From positions 1 through 49,786 of the forward strand of contig ONOL01000021.1 of NCBI GenBank assembly GCA_900319465.1: a stretch of 49,786 nt of DNA, given 5' to 3'. The position numbers and the translations under genes were made by a program. Below are positions 1 to 9,108 of this stretch, piece after piece (position 1 is the stretch's first letter; each line of letters starts with the position of its first letter). The notes under the pieces are model-generated. The model ran no database searches and was not told the origin of the DNA. It saw only the letters and a list, made by a program, of their open reading frames with translations. The DNA is from an uncultured Eubacteriales bacterium. Lineage in GTDB: Bacteria > Bacillota > Clostridia > Oscillospirales > Oscillospiraceae.

Positions 1-270
1 TCAAGAACCCTTCTCTGGTGCTTATTTGCATAAGCTTTTCTTACATTGTTCAATTTTCAAGGTACACGCTTTCACTGCCCGCCTTCTCGGTGGCAGCTTA
101 TATAGGTTATCACAGGAGTTTCGCTTTGTCAAGAACTTTTTTATTCTTTTCAAAACTTTTCAAAACTTTTTTCCCGGCGCTTTCGGGATCGGCCTGCGCC
201 TCTCTCGCGCGCTTGGCTAATATACCACCCAAAACGGCGATTGTCAACTGCTTTTTTTCGTTTTTTTACA
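1..270 (-). promoter_or_regulatory. Tandem promoters and leader of a leftward rRNA operon
   Basis: Read on the minus strand, an upstream promoter has TTGACA (242-247), a 17-nt spacer and TATATT (219-224), with an extended TG and A-tracts at 248-270 resembling an UP element. A second TTGACA (127-132) has A-rich repeats just upstream (133-172); its -10 is less clear, the best 17-nt-spaced candidate being TAACCT (104-109). Downstream lies the boxA-like leader motif CCTTGAAAATTGAACAATG (44-62), typical of Firmicutes rrn leaders, and the sequence runs off the left edge. Tandem TTGACA promoters with A-tracts plus this leader point to a 16S rRNA gene just outside the window. No rRNA gene body is visible, so the assignment is by inference. 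Apart from the start of the germination operon, nothing else is seen in 1-323. Confidence 0.68.
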
Positions 271-323
271 CTTTTTTTGCAGGCACTAAATATTGTGGTA
301 TGATTCGGGAAATACTACACCAC

Positions 324-1835
324 ATGTATACCGAACCGATTTCCTACCCCCGTCCGCGGCCGAAAAAGGACCCGGAATACCGGGGGCCGATCTCCTCCTT
401 CGCGCTGGACGCCGTTTTTTCCTCCTGCGGCGATTTTGAATCGCGGCTGCTGGATTTCGGGCTGGAGGGGCGCGTTGCGGTCCGTGCCTGCTGGCTGGAC
501 GGGCTGGTCTCCGGCGCGGACGCCGCCGACGAGATCCTGCGCCCGCTGACAGACAGGCTCCGCGCGGGAGAGGCCGACGGCGAGGCTGCCGTCATCGAAC
601 GCATCCTGGCAGGCGGCGTGTACCGCGGCGCGGTGCACCGGCGCTCCGACATGGACCTGCTGGTGTCCGACCTCTGCCACGGGTATCTCGCGCTCATCTT
701 TGACGGGAGCGCGGTCGCCCTGAGCTTTGAGATCCGCTCCGCGGACGTGCGCGCCGTGGGCGAGCCCACGCTGGAGAAGTCCCTCAAGGGCGGCAAGGAC
801 GCCTTTACCGAAACCCTGCGCACAAACACGGCCCTCGTGCGCCGCCGCATCGCCTCCCCGAAGCTGAAGCTCGCCGAGAGCACGCTGGGACGGCGCTCGA
901 ACACCCGCCTTTCCGTCCTGTTTATGGAGGGGCTTGTCTCGCCGGACACGCTGCGCGAGCTCGCGCGGCGCCTGGACAAACTGGACGTGGACGCGCTGCT
1001 CTCCCTCGGCTCGCTCGAGGAAGCTATTGTGGACGCGCCGCTCTCGCCCTTTCCCCAGCTCCTGCACACCGAGCGGCCCGACCGCTTCGCCATGTACCTG
1101 ATACAGGGGCGGATCGGGCTGCTGGTGGACGGGCTGCCGGTCGGGCTCGTGCTGCCGGTGACGCTTGCGGAGTTCATGAAGGTCACCGACGACGCCGGCA
1201 GCCATTTCCTCGTGAGCAGCGCGCTTTCGCTGATGCGCTGGACGGCGCTGGCCGTCGCGGCGCTGCTGCCGGCCTTTTACGTGGCCGTGGCGATGTACCA
1301 CCAGGAGATGATCCCGACGAGGCTGCTGCTGTCGATCATCGAGGCTGAGCAGGACGTTCCCTTCTCCACGGCGCTGGAGGTGCTGGGGATGCTGGCGGCC
1401 TTCTGCCTCGTGCAGGAGGCGGGGCTGCGGCTGCCGAATCCCATCGGGGATACGGTCTCGATCATCGGGGCGCTGATCGTGGGGCAGGCGGCCGTAGAGG
1501 CCAAGATCGTCTCCCCGATCGCGATCATCGTGGTGGCCTTTTCGGCGATCGCCTGCTACGCGCTGCCGAGCCAGGATCTGGCCGCGGCGGTACGGCTGGC
1601 GCGCTTTCTGCTGCTGCTCGGCGCGATCTTCGCCGGGCTCTACGGCACGGCGCTTATCGCGGCGCTGCTCCTGCTGCATCTGGCGAGCCTCGACAGCTTC
1701 GGCGTGGATTACACCGCGCCGCTCAGCGACGGGCTGCGGGGCGGGCTGCGGAGGCTGCTGTTTTTGCCGCCGCAGCCCGCCGAAAAGTTCCGCGATCCGC
1801 ATTTGAACACACCGGACCGGAGAAAACAGAAATGA
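324..1835 (+). CDS. GerA-family spore germination receptor subunit A
   Basis: Inner-membrane A subunit of a germinant receptor, which senses nutrients and triggers spore germination. The protein (503 aa from Met at 324; an in-frame ATG at 300 is an alternative) has a soluble N-terminal half, a family motif region RTNTALVRRRI followed by SPKLKL, the conserved segment LGRRSNTRLSVLFMEGLVS, and a C-terminal half with about five hydrophobic segments including the GerA-typical LPNPIGDTVSIIGALIVGQ. It is the first gene of an A-C-B operon, overlapping the next gene by ATGA. There is no strong Shine-Dalgarno, so the start is uncertain. TTTGCA (276-281) and TATGAT (299-304) could form a vegetative-type promoter, although such operons are normally transcribed by forespore sigma-G. 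Which receptor (GerA, GerB or GerK type) cannot be decided. Confidence 0.9.
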   Translation: MYTEPISYPRPRPKKDPEYRGPISSFALDAVFSSCGDFESRLLDFGLEGRVAVRACWLDGLVSGADAADEILRPLTDRLRAGEADGEAAVIERILAGGVYRGAVHRRSDMDLLVSDLCHGYLALIFDGSAVALSFEIRSADVRAVGEPTLEKSLKGGKDAFTETLRTNTALVRRRIASPKLKLAESTLGRRSNTRLSVLFMEGLVSPDTLRELARRLDKLDVDALLSLGSLEEAIVDAPLSPFPQLLHTERPDRFAMYLIQGRIGLLVDGLPVGLVLPVTLAEFMKVTDDAGSHFLVSSALSLMRWTALAVAALLPAFYVAVAMYHQEMIPTRLLLSIIEAEQDVPFSTALEVLGMLAAFCLVQEAGLRLPNPIGDTVSIIGALIVGQAAVEAKIVSPIAIIVVAFSAIACYALPSQDLAAAVRLARFLLLLGAIFAGLYGTALIAALLLLHLASLDSFGVDYTAPLSDGLRGGLRRLLFLPPQPAEKFRDPHLNTPDRRKQK

Positions 1836-2974
1836 GGAAAAAAGGCTTTCGTGAATTTGCGCTCGCGCTCCTGCTGCTCCTGCTGCCGCAGCTTTGCGGC
1901 TGCGCGTCCCTGACGGGGCAGCGGCGGGAGGTGGAGCAGCTTCGCATCATCCAGACCGTGGGCGTAGACTATGCGCCGGGCGGCGTGCGCCTGACGCTGG
2001 CCGCCGCGGCCGGGCCGGAGGGAGAGAGCCCCGGCGCCGGACTCAGCGGCACGGGGCGCACCCTCTCCGCCGCCATGGAGCAGATCCGCGAAAGCTCCGT
2101 GGAGGAGGAGCTGTTCCTCGGTCACGTCCGCGCGATCCTCGTGGGGCAGGAGGCCGCCGAGCACGGGCTGGACGATCTGCTGGCCGCGATCTCCCGCTCC
2201 GCGGACCTGCGGCTGGACATCCCGCTCTATCTCGTGCGGGGCGGCACGGCAGAGGAGCTGATGAACGGCACCGCCGGGGAAAAGCTCGGCATCACGGAGA
2301 TCCTGCAGGCCGCGCGCCTCCGGGAGGAGCGCCGCCGGGGCGAAAAACGGAGCACGGCGGACGCCGTTGAGCGCTCCCTGATCCGCAGCGGCAGCGCGCT
2401 GGTCACCGCGCTCCGCTTCGGCGACGCGGCCGAGGCAGGGGAAAAAAGCGCCGTGCCCGCGGGCTTCGGGGTTCTGCAGGACGGGAAGCTCTGCGCCTGG
2501 ATCGAGCCGGAGGACGCCGTCGGCGCGGAGCTGCTCTGCGGCGGCACCGCCAGCCGGGAGCTGAGCGTGCTGGATCTGGGCGGTCTGCCGGTCAGCCTGG
2601 AGCTGGAGCGCGGCGAGAGCGCCGTCGCGCCCGTCTGGAACACGGACGGGAGCCTGCGCGGGCTCGACGTGACAGCGAAGGTGCGCGCCTGCGTGCTTGA
2701 GACCGCCGCCGGCAGCGCAGACGGCCTCGCCCGCTACGACGATTATCTGACCGGGCAGCTCGAGGCCGCGGTCTCCGAGCGGATCGGGCGCGTCCTGCAG
2801 CTTGCGCGGCAGCAGGAGCTGGATCTGGCGGGGCTCGGCGGAAGGCTCGCGCGCGCCGACCCCAAGCGCTATTCCGTTTCGGATCAGCAGCTCGGCGCGC
2901 TGCTGCCCTCGCTGGAGATCCGCATCGCCGTGCAGGGCGAGCTGACGCACAGCTATGACGCAAAGGATGTTTGA
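1832..2974 (+). CDS. Ger(x)C-family germination lipoprotein (C subunit)
   Basis: Lipoprotein subunit of the germinant receptor, held on the outer face of the spore inner membrane. The 380-aa protein has a lysine/arginine start, a hydrophobic core and the lipobox LCGC (Cys about residue 24), then a body matching the Ger(x)C family (for example IIQTVGVDYAPGG early on, and a C-terminal region with repeated helical charges). Its ATG overlaps the stop of the A-subunit gene as ATGA, indicating translational coupling. It ends 3 nt before the permease gene. Length fits the family (about 370-400 aa). Confidence 0.88.
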   Translation: MRKKGFREFALALLLLLLPQLCGCASLTGQRREVEQLRIIQTVGVDYAPGGVRLTLAAAAGPEGESPGAGLSGTGRTLSAAMEQIRESSVEEELFLGHVRAILVGQEAAEHGLDDLLAAISRSADLRLDIPLYLVRGGTAEELMNGTAGEKLGITEILQAARLREERRRGEKRSTADAVERSLIRSGSALVTALRFGDAAEAGEKSAVPAGFGVLQDGKLCAWIEPEDAVGAELLCGGTASRELSVLDLGGLPVSLELERGESAVAPVWNTDGSLRGLDVTAKVRACVLETAAGSADGLARYDDYLTGQLEAAVSERIGRVLQLARQQELDLAGLGGRLARADPKRYSVSDQQLGALLPSLEIRIAVQGELTHSYDAKDV

Positions 2975-2977
2975 ACC

Positions 2978-4099
2978 ATGAACGATGCTCGTCTTTCCCG
3001 GCGGCAGCTTCTGAGCCTCGGCGCGGCGGCCGCGCTGTCGCCCGCGCTGCGGCTCTATCCCGCCGCCTCCGCCTCCATTGCGGGGCGGGCGGCCTGGCTC
3101 TCCGCGCTCTGCTGCCTGCCCCCGCTGCTGCTCTACGCCTGGCTGTTTGGCCGCCTGATCGGGCGGCGGCGGGACGGCGAGGGCCTCGCGGAGCTGACGC
3201 TGCGCGCCCTCGGCGATAAAGCCGGCAGGGCGGCGCTGCTGCTGTACGGGCTGTGGCTGCTGCTGTACGCGGGCTTCGTGCTGCGCGCGGCGGCGGAGCG
3301 CTTCACGGTCGCGCTCTTTCCCCAGAGCGAGCCCGCCTTCTTCGTGCTGACGCTGGGGCTTGCGGCGCTGGCAGCCTCGCTCTGTCCGCCGCGGGCGCTC
3401 GCGCGCATGGCCCGGATGCTCTTCCCGGCGCTGCTCGGGGTGATCCTGCTGCTGCTTCTGGTTTCCCTGCGGCAGATCGAAGCGGAAAACCTGCTGCCCC
3501 TCGCCGGGCGGGACGCGCTGCCGGCGCTCCGCGGCGCGCTGCCCGTGGCGGAGGTGCTGCTGCTCGGCCTCTACGCGCCCGGCTTCCTGCTGGGCGGGCT
3601 GGAAAAACGGCCGGGCGCCTTCCGCGCGCTCGCGCTCTGGCTGACGGGGATGTGCCTGCTGCTGGCGGGGCTCTGCGCGGCGGTGCTGGGCTGCTTCGGC
3701 GCGGAGATCACCGCCCGGCTCTCGCTGCCCTTTTTCACGCTGGTGCGCAACCTCGTCTTCTTCCGCACCCTTGAGCGCATGGAGGCGCTGGTGGTCGCGC
3801 TCTGGCTCTTCCCGGATTTCCTGCTCGCGTCTCTGAGCCTGCTCGCGGCGCATCGCTGCCTGCGGCTGCTGCCGGGCGCGGCGCCGGCCGGCGGGGGAGA
3901 GGAACCCGCCGTTCCTGCCGCCGGGCGCTGGATGATCTGGCCGGGCGGCGCGGCGGCGGTCACGGCGGGACTGCTGCTCGCGCCGACCGGGAGCGCGCTC
4001 ACGCTCTGGTCCGAGCGCATCGTCCCCGCCGGCCAGTATCTCGCCGCCGGGCTCTTCCTTATTATATATATGGTAGGAACTGTAAAAAAGCGCCTGTGA
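2978..4099 (+). CDS. GerB-family germination permease (B subunit)
   Basis: Integral membrane B subunit of the germinant receptor, a member of the APC transporter superfamily as known for endospore germination permeases; it probably forms the ligand-binding membrane core. The 373-aa protein is almost wholly hydrophobic with about ten membrane segments and very rich in Ala and Leu. Conserved GerB-like features include the RQIEAENLLPL stretch after the fifth segment and the charged FFRTLERMEAL segment before a late helix. It completes the A-C-B operon. The stop codon lies within the stem of a terminator hairpin. The family call rests on topology, size and operon context more than on diagnostic residues. 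Confidence 0.85.
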   Translation: MNDARLSRRQLLSLGAAAALSPALRLYPAASASIAGRAAWLSALCCLPPLLLYAWLFGRLIGRRRDGEGLAELTLRALGDKAGRAALLLYGLWLLLYAGFVLRAAAERFTVALFPQSEPAFFVLTLGLAALAASLCPPRALARMARMLFPALLGVILLLLLVSLRQIEAENLLPLAGRDALPALRGALPVAEVLLLGLYAPGFLLGGLEKRPGAFRALALWLTGMCLLLAGLCAAVLGCFGAEITARLSLPFFTLVRNLVFFRTLERMEALVVALWLFPDFLLASLSLLAAHRCLRLLPGAAPAGGGEEPAVPAAGRWMIWPGGAAAVTAGLLLAPTGSALTLWSERIVPAGQYLAAGLFLIIYMVGTVKKRL

Positions 4100-4119
4100 C
4101 CGCTTGGTCACAGGCGCTT
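4088..4119. terminator. Bidirectional terminator between ger operon and prsA-like gene
   Basis: Perfect 14-bp stem AAGCGCCTGTGACC (4088-4101) with GGTCACAGGCGCTT (4106-4119) and a GCTT loop. On the minus strand the stem is followed by TTTTTTACA, a strong U-tract for the leftward prsA-like gene. On the plus strand the trailing run is weak. The permease stop codon (4097-4099) sits inside the stem. Confidence 0.85.
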
Positions 4120-4140
4120 ATGTTTTATGCTCGGATACGC

Positions 4141-5391
4141 TTACTGCAGATAGTCCGTGAGCTTCGGCAGGGCGAAGCCGTCGGCGTAGCTCACCGTCAG
4201 GCCGTCGTAATAGTCCTGGAGCTGCTGGCCGTAAGCCTCGTTGGCGGCCTTGCTGCGGGCAGTCAGGGGCGTGCCCGCGCTCGAGTATTCGATGACGCCG
4301 TCCGGGTCGAGGGGCAGGCGCATGACCACATGGTACCCGTAGTCGGACAGCACCGGGTCGGAGACCTGGTAGTCCTCAAGGGCGAGCACCGCGTTTTCAA
4401 ACACCGGCTCCATCTTGCCGGGCAGGAAGGTATAGCCGTCGGGATAGGCGGTCTTGCCCGTATCCTCGCAATACTTCTCCTTGAGTTCGGAAAAACGGGC
4501 GAGCCGCTCCGCGTCGTCCCCGATGGCCTGCAGCTCGGCGGCGATCTCCTCCGCCTGCGCCTTCCTGGCGGCAGCGGTCTCCTCGTCGAGCGCCTTGAAG
4601 GTATCCGGGTCGATGGTCATGAGCAGGATGTGGGTGGCGGCGAGGTAGTTGTTGTCCGTGAGGTACCGGACGGCGGCCTCGTCCTCCACCAGCTCGCCGT
4701 TTTCGCCGTAGGCCTGCACGAAGCTCTGGCGGTAGAGGAAGTTGATGCGGTTCATGCGGTCATAGAGCGTGCGGGGCAGGAAGATGGTTTTGATATAGGC
4801 GTTGAAGTCCTCCTCCGTCCCGTTCTCACCGACGGCGCCGGCGATGTCCTGCTCCTCCTGCGTGCGGATGGCGGCAAGCTGCTCGTCGCTCAGCTCCACC
4901 TTGCTCTGCGCGGCGAGACCCTCGATCGCACAGATCTCCTTGAGGGTGGATTCCGCGCCCTCAGCCACGGAGTCGGCGAAGGTCCGGTCGCTGTCTTCGC
5001 TGATCTGCGAATCCCAGTCGGGCGCGGCGCCGTAGTAGGCGGCCATGTTGCTGAAATAGGTCTCGATCTGCTTGGCCTGGGAGAAATAGAGGTAGAAAAG
5101 CTCGCCCCAGGTCACGTCCTTCCCGTCCACGGCCGCGACGACCTCGTCGGGCTCGTGCAGGGCGTACATGGCCTCGTAATCGGGCACGCGGAGCTGGTAG
5201 GCCTCCGCGTCCTGTGCGGAAGCATCGGCGTCGGAAGGCCCGGAAGCGTCGGCGTCCTGCGCGGGGGCGGCCGTGACGACGGAATCGGCCAGCGTGACGG
5301 TGCCGCTCTTCTCCCCACAGGAGGCCAGGAAGCCGAGCGCGCCCGCCGCAAGCAGGCAGACGGCCAGCAGTGCGATAATCATTTTTTTCAT
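4141..5391 (-). CDS. PrsA-like peptidylprolyl isomerase lipoprotein
   Basis: Membrane-anchored extracytoplasmic foldase expected to help secreted proteins fold. The 416-aa protein has a lipoprotein signal peptide (MKKMIIALLAVCLLAAG) with lipobox LASC, a low-complexity Ala/Asp linker, a SurA/PrsA-like N-terminal helical region (AAVDGKDVTWGELFYLYF) and a parvulin-like C-terminal domain containing AATHILLMT and the closing SDYGYHVVMRL strand. It is monocistronic: its own promoter lies upstream, and the hairpin at 4088-4119 follows. The parvulin domain is divergent, so isomerase activity is inferred and a purely chaperone role is possible. Confidence 0.85.
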   Translation of the reverse strand: MKKMIIALLAVCLLAAGALGFLASCGEKSGTVTLADSVVTAAPAQDADASGPSDADASAQDAEAYQLRVPDYEAMYALHEPDEVVAAVDGKDVTWGELFYLYFSQAKQIETYFSNMAAYYGAAPDWDSQISEDSDRTFADSVAEGAESTLKEICAIEGLAAQSKVELSDEQLAAIRTQEEQDIAGAVGENGTEEDFNAYIKTIFLPRTLYDRMNRINFLYRQSFVQAYGENGELVEDEAAVRYLTDNNYLAATHILLMTIDPDTFKALDEETAAARKAQAEEIAAELQAIGDDAERLARFSELKEKYCEDTGKTAYPDGYTFLPGKMEPVFENAVLALEDYQVSDPVLSDYGYHVVMRLPLDPDGVIEYSSAGTPLTARSKAANEAYGQQLQDYYDGLTVSYADGFALPKLTDYLQ

Positions 5392-5421
5392 TGGTATCAG
5401 ATCCTTTCTGCATTCCCGTTG

Positions 5422-5450
5422 ACTATACCACGCCAGGCGCGGGCAAACAA
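5422..5450 (-). promoter_or_regulatory. Promoter of the prsA-like gene
   Basis: On the minus strand, TTGTTT (5445-5450), 17-nt spacer, TATAGT (5422-5427) with an extended TG two bases upstream. It lies about 30 nt before the ATG of the foldase gene, with an AAAGGA ribosome binding site between. Confidence 0.6.
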
Positions 5451-5496
5451 GAGGGAAACGGAAGAATTCACAGACTCTTCAAGAGCGCCGGCGAGG

Positions 5497-5570
5497 CCGC
5501 GCGCTGTCCCGGGCGTCAGGTTGGCCGCGCGCTGTCGGGCGTCAGGTTGGCGGCGCGCTGTCCCGGGCGC
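5497..5570. repeat. Short tandem repeat at the 3' end of mfd
   Basis: Two nearly complete units and one partial unit of about 26-28 bp (core CGCGCTGTC followed by GGGCGTCAGGTTGGC) at 5497-5525, 5526-5551 and 5552-5570. The mfd stop codon (5542-5544) falls inside the second unit and the last Mfd residues are encoded by the repeat. Confidence 0.7.
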
Positions 5571-8500
5571 CGGACGCGCCCCAGTCGCGCACGAATCTGC
5601 GCGCCTCGTCGATGACGCGGCTCTTGGCCTTGATCTTCAGGCTCAGGCAGGGCTTGGAGCCCGCCTCGACCCGCAGCCGTCCCTTGTATTCGGGCCGGGC
5701 GTAGAGCGCGGAGACCTTCTCCATGTCGAAATCCTTCACGGTAAAGCGCAGGCAGCCCTGCTTCTGCGCGATGTCGGTGACGCCGGCCCTGCCCGCCTCG
5801 CCGCGCAGCAGCGCCACGTGTACGAGGGCGTTCACGCCCGGCGGCGGATCGCCGAAGCGGTCGATGAGCTCGTCGGTCAGATCGTCGGCCTCCGCCTCGG
5901 TGCGGATGGCGGCGATACGGCGGTAGAGGTCCATGCGCTGCTCGGAGGAGGAGACGTAGCGGTCGGGGATGTTCGCCGCGACGGCGAGATCCGCCGAGCA
6001 CTCGGCGGGCTTCGGCACCTCGACGCCCCGCGCCTCCAGCACGGCCTCGCTCAAGAGCTTCATGTACATATCGTATCCCACGTCGATCATGTGGCCCGAC
6101 TGCTCCGCGCCGAGCAGGTTGCCCGCGCCGCGGATCTCGAGGTCGCGCATGGCGATCTTGAAGCCGGAGCCGAAGGCGGCGAAGTCCCGGATGGCGGTGA
6201 GGCGCTTCTCGGCGATCTCGGTGAGCACCTTGTCGCGCCGGAAGGTGAGATAAGCGCTGGCCTTGCGCGTCGAGCGGCCGACGCGCCCGCGGATCTGGTG
6301 CAGCTGTGCGAGGCCGAGCTTATCCGCGTCCTCGATGATGAGGGTGTTGACGTTGGGGATGTCGATGCCGGTCTCGATGATGGTGGTGCACACGAGCACC
6401 TGCGTCTCGCCGCTCGCGACGCTCTCCATCACGGAGGCGAGCATGTTTTTATCCATCTGCCCGTGCGCCACGGCGACCGTCACGTCGTCCAGCAGCGCCA
6501 TGAGCTTCGTGGCGGTGCGCTCGATGTCGTCGATGCGGTTGTGCAGGTAGTAGACCTGCCCGCCGCGCTGGATCTCGCGGCGGATCGCGTCGGCCAGCAC
6601 GCCCCAGTCGTGCTCCATCACGAAGGTCTGCACGGGCAGGCGGTCCTCCGGCGGCTCCTCGATGCTGGACATATCCCGGATGCCGGACATGGCCATGTTG
6701 AGCGTACGGGGGATGGGCGTGGCCGAGAGGGTCAGCACGTCGATCCCCCGCGAGAGCTCCTTGATGTGCTCCTTGTGCGTCACGCCGAAGCGCTGCTCCT
6801 CGTCCACCACCAGCAGCCCGAGGTCGTGGAAGCGCACGTCCTTCGAGAGCAGGCGGTGGGTGCCGATCACGAGATCGACCTTTCCGGTCGCGATGTCCGA
6901 GAGGGTTTTGGTCATCTGCGCGCCGGTGCGGAAGCGCGAGAGCACCGCGATCTCCACCGGGAAGCCGAAAAAGCGCTGCAGCGCGGTCTGGTAATGCTGC
7001 TGGGCGAGCACCGTGGTCGGTACGAGGATGGCGGCCTGCTTGCCGTCGAGCACGCACTTCATCACCGCGCGCAGCGCGACCTCGGTCTTGCCGAAGCCCA
7101 CGTCGCCGCAGAGCAGCCGGTCCATCGGCACGCCCGATTCCATGTCCGCCTTGATCTCCGCGGTGCAGCGGAGCTGGTCGTCGGTCTCGGTGTAGCCGAA
7201 GTTTTCCTCGAACTCCCGCTGCCACTCGGAATCCGGCGAGAAGGCGAAGCCGGGGAGCCGCTGGCGCTCGGCGTAGAGGGCGATGAGCTTTTTGGCCATA
7301 TCCCTGGCCGCGCTCTTGGCGCGCGAGCGGGTCTTCGCCCACTCGGCCCCGCCCATCCGGGAGAGCTTGACGGGCTTTTCCTCCCCGCCGCCGGTGTATT
7401 TGGTCACCAGATCGAGCTGTGTTGCGGGGACGTACAGGCAATCCGTCCCGGCGTAGGCGATCTTGACGTAGTCCTTCTCAAAGCCGTCCACCTGCATCTT
7501 GATGATGCCGGCGAAGCGGCCGATGCCGTGGTTTTCATGCACCACGTAGTCCCCGACCGAGAGGTCGCCGTAGGATTCGATGCGCTGGCGGTTGGCGGGG
7601 AGCTTTTTGGCGCTCTTTTTCTTATGGCCGCCCCGGCGCAGCAGCTGGCTGTCGGTGAGGACGGCGAGCTTCAGCCCCGGGTATTCGATGCCCGCCGAGA
7701 TCGCGCCGATCGCGATGCAGCACGCGCCCGGCTCGGGGAGCTTTTCGAGCTTTTCCCGGATCAGCGCCGGGAGCCCGTGCTCCTTGAAGAAGTCCTGCAG
7801 CACTTTGGCGCGGCGCTCGTCCCCGGCGAGGACGACGACGCGGTAGTCCTGCCTGACGTAGAGCTTCACATCCTCGGCGGCGGCCTGCGCGCTGCCGGCG
7901 TAGGAGGGGAGCTGCTTGGCCGGGATGCTGACGAGCGTCTTCGGCGGCAGGGGCGCCCTGCCCACGGTGAAGGCGTCGGCCATGTAGACGGGAAAGTCCT
8001 CGAGGCGCTTTGCGAGCGCCTCAAAGCCCGCGCAGAAACCGTCGGGCGACATTGCGAGCTGGCCGCGCTTCTGCAGCTCCCGGATGTCCTCGGCGAGCTG
8101 TTTGGCGTAATCCCGCGCGCGCTCGCTGCAGCGCCCCGGCTGGTCGAGAAGGACGATCGCGTCGGCCGGGATGTAATCCATGGCGGTCGCCGGGGGATAG
8201 ATGACCGGCAGATAGCGGTCGGCGTCGGACATGTTGACGCCCCCGCGCAGCCGCTCCGCGTCGGCGCGCAGCACGGCGGCGAGCGCCGCGGCGTTTTCGC
8301 CCGTGCGGCGCCTGGCGTACCGGTCGGCAAAGCTCTCGATCTGCCGCGCGAGCGTCTCGCAGCCGCCCACGGTCATGGTCGGCAGCGTCTCCGCCGCGGG
8401 CAGAATCGTGCAGCGCCCGATCTGCTCGGTGCGCCGCTGGGTGGAGACGTCGAAGCGGCCCATGGAGTCGATCTCGTCGCCCCAGAATTCGATGCGCACC

Positions 8501-9069
8501 GGCTCCGTGTCCGAGGGGGAGAAGAAATCGAGGATGCCGCCGCGCCGCGCGAACTGGCCGGGCCCCTCCACCTGCGTGCAGCGGCCGTAGCCGCAGCGCA
8601 GGAGCGCGTCCTCGACGTCCTCGATCGGATAGCTGCCGCCGTCCTCGATCGTAAAGGCGGCCTGCCGCAGCGTCTCCGGGGGGATCGTGCGCTGCAGCAG
8701 CCCCGAGACGGACACCGCCGTCACCGGGCTTGCGCCCTGCGCGAGCGCGTAGAGCGTGTCGAGGCGCTTCTGCTCGGCCTGCCGGGAGACGGCCTCCGCG
8801 GCGTAGAAGGTGAAGTCCCGCATGCCCAGCACGCGGCAGTCCTCGCCGAGCATGGCGCGCAGGTCGTTGGCGAAGTTCTCCGCCGCGGTGTCGTCCGGGC
8901 AGATCACGAAGAGGGGAGCGCCCGTCCGGTCGCGCAGAGCCGCGGCGAGATTCGCCCGGTGCACCGCCGAAAGCCCGGAAACGAGCGCAGGAAGTCCTCC
9001 GCTCTCCGGCAGGCAGGGGAGGGCGGCGGCTTCCTTGTTTTCGAATATTTGGTTGATCAGCAGATTCAT
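5542..9069 (-). CDS. mfd: Transcription-repair coupling factor Mfd
   Basis: ATP-dependent DNA translocase that removes RNA polymerase stalled at lesions and recruits the UvrABC repair system. From Met at 9069 the protein is 1175 aa, normal for Mfd. In order it shows a UvrB-like N-terminal module (GSYPIEDVEDALLRCGY, then ARRGGILDFFSPSD), the RNA polymerase-interaction domain (GDYVVHENHGIGRFAGI), a RecG-like helicase core with Walker A GDVGFGKTEVALRA, DEEQRFG, SATPIPRTLNMA and GRVGRS, and a C-terminal TRCF domain. The reading frame stays open upstream, but homology begins at MNLLINQIFENKEAA. The extreme C-terminus runs into a tandem repeat. A consensus -10 lies only 10 nt before this start and no Shine-Dalgarno is seen. 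Confidence 0.96.
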   Translation of the reverse strand: MNLLINQIFENKEAAALPCLPESGGLPALVSGLSAVHRANLAAALRDRTGAPLFVICPDDTAAENFANDLRAMLGEDCRVLGMRDFTFYAAEAVSRQAEQKRLDTLYALAQGASPVTAVSVSGLLQRTIPPETLRQAAFTIEDGGSYPIEDVEDALLRCGYGRCTQVEGPGQFARRGGILDFFSPSDTEPVRIEFWGDEIDSMGRFDVSTQRRTEQIGRCTILPAAETLPTMTVGGCETLARQIESFADRYARRRTGENAAALAAVLRADAERLRGGVNMSDADRYLPVIYPPATAMDYIPADAIVLLDQPGRCSERARDYAKQLAEDIRELQKRGQLAMSPDGFCAGFEALAKRLEDFPVYMADAFTVGRAPLPPKTLVSIPAKQLPSYAGSAQAAAEDVKLYVRQDYRVVVLAGDERRAKVLQDFFKEHGLPALIREKLEKLPEPGACCIAIGAISAGIEYPGLKLAVLTDSQLLRRGGHKKKSAKKLPANRQRIESYGDLSVGDYVVHENHGIGRFAGIIKMQVDGFEKDYVKIAYAGTDCLYVPATQLDLVTKYTGGGEEKPVKLSRMGGAEWAKTRSRAKSAARDMAKKLIALYAERQRLPGFAFSPDSEWQREFEENFGYTETDDQLRCTAEIKADMESGVPMDRLLCGDVGFGKTEVALRAVMKCVLDGKQAAILVPTTVLAQQHYQTALQRFFGFPVEIAVLSRFRTGAQMTKTLSDIATGKVDLVIGTHRLLSKDVRFHDLGLLVVDEEQRFGVTHKEHIKELSRGIDVLTLSATPIPRTLNMAMSGIRDMSSIEEPPEDRLPVQTFVMEHDWGVLADAIRREIQRGGQVYYLHNRIDDIERTATKLMALLDDVTVAVAHGQMDKNMLASVMESVASGETQVLVCTTIIETGIDIPNVNTLIIEDADKLGLAQLHQIRGRVGRSTRKASAYLTFRRDKVLTEIAEKRLTAIRDFAAFGSGFKIAMRDLEIRGAGNLLGAEQSGHMIDVGYDMYMKLLSEAVLEARGVEVPKPAECSADLAVAANIPDRYVSSSEQRMDLYRRIAAIRTEAEADDLTDELIDRFGDPPPGVNALVHVALLRGEAGRAGVTDIAQKQGCLRFTVKDFDMEKVSALYARPEYKGRLRVEAGSKPCLSLKIKAKSRVIDEARRFVRDWGASGARDSAPPT

Positions 9070-9079
9070 AGCAGGGGCT

Positions 9080-9108
9080 ATTATAGCAGATTCTCCGAGG
9101 GGAAGCAA
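9080..9108 (-). promoter_or_regulatory. Candidate mfd promoter giving a near-leaderless transcript
   Basis: On the minus strand TTGCTT (9103-9108), 17-nt spacer, TATAAT (9080-9085). The predicted transcription start would be about 4 nt before the mfd ATG, leaving no room for a ribosome binding site. Confidence 0.5.

Noticed and set aside
315-1802. Minus-strand frame opposite the germination A-subunit gene
   Set aside because: Translation is Arg/Gln-rich without motifs; the plus strand carries a full GerA-type protein.
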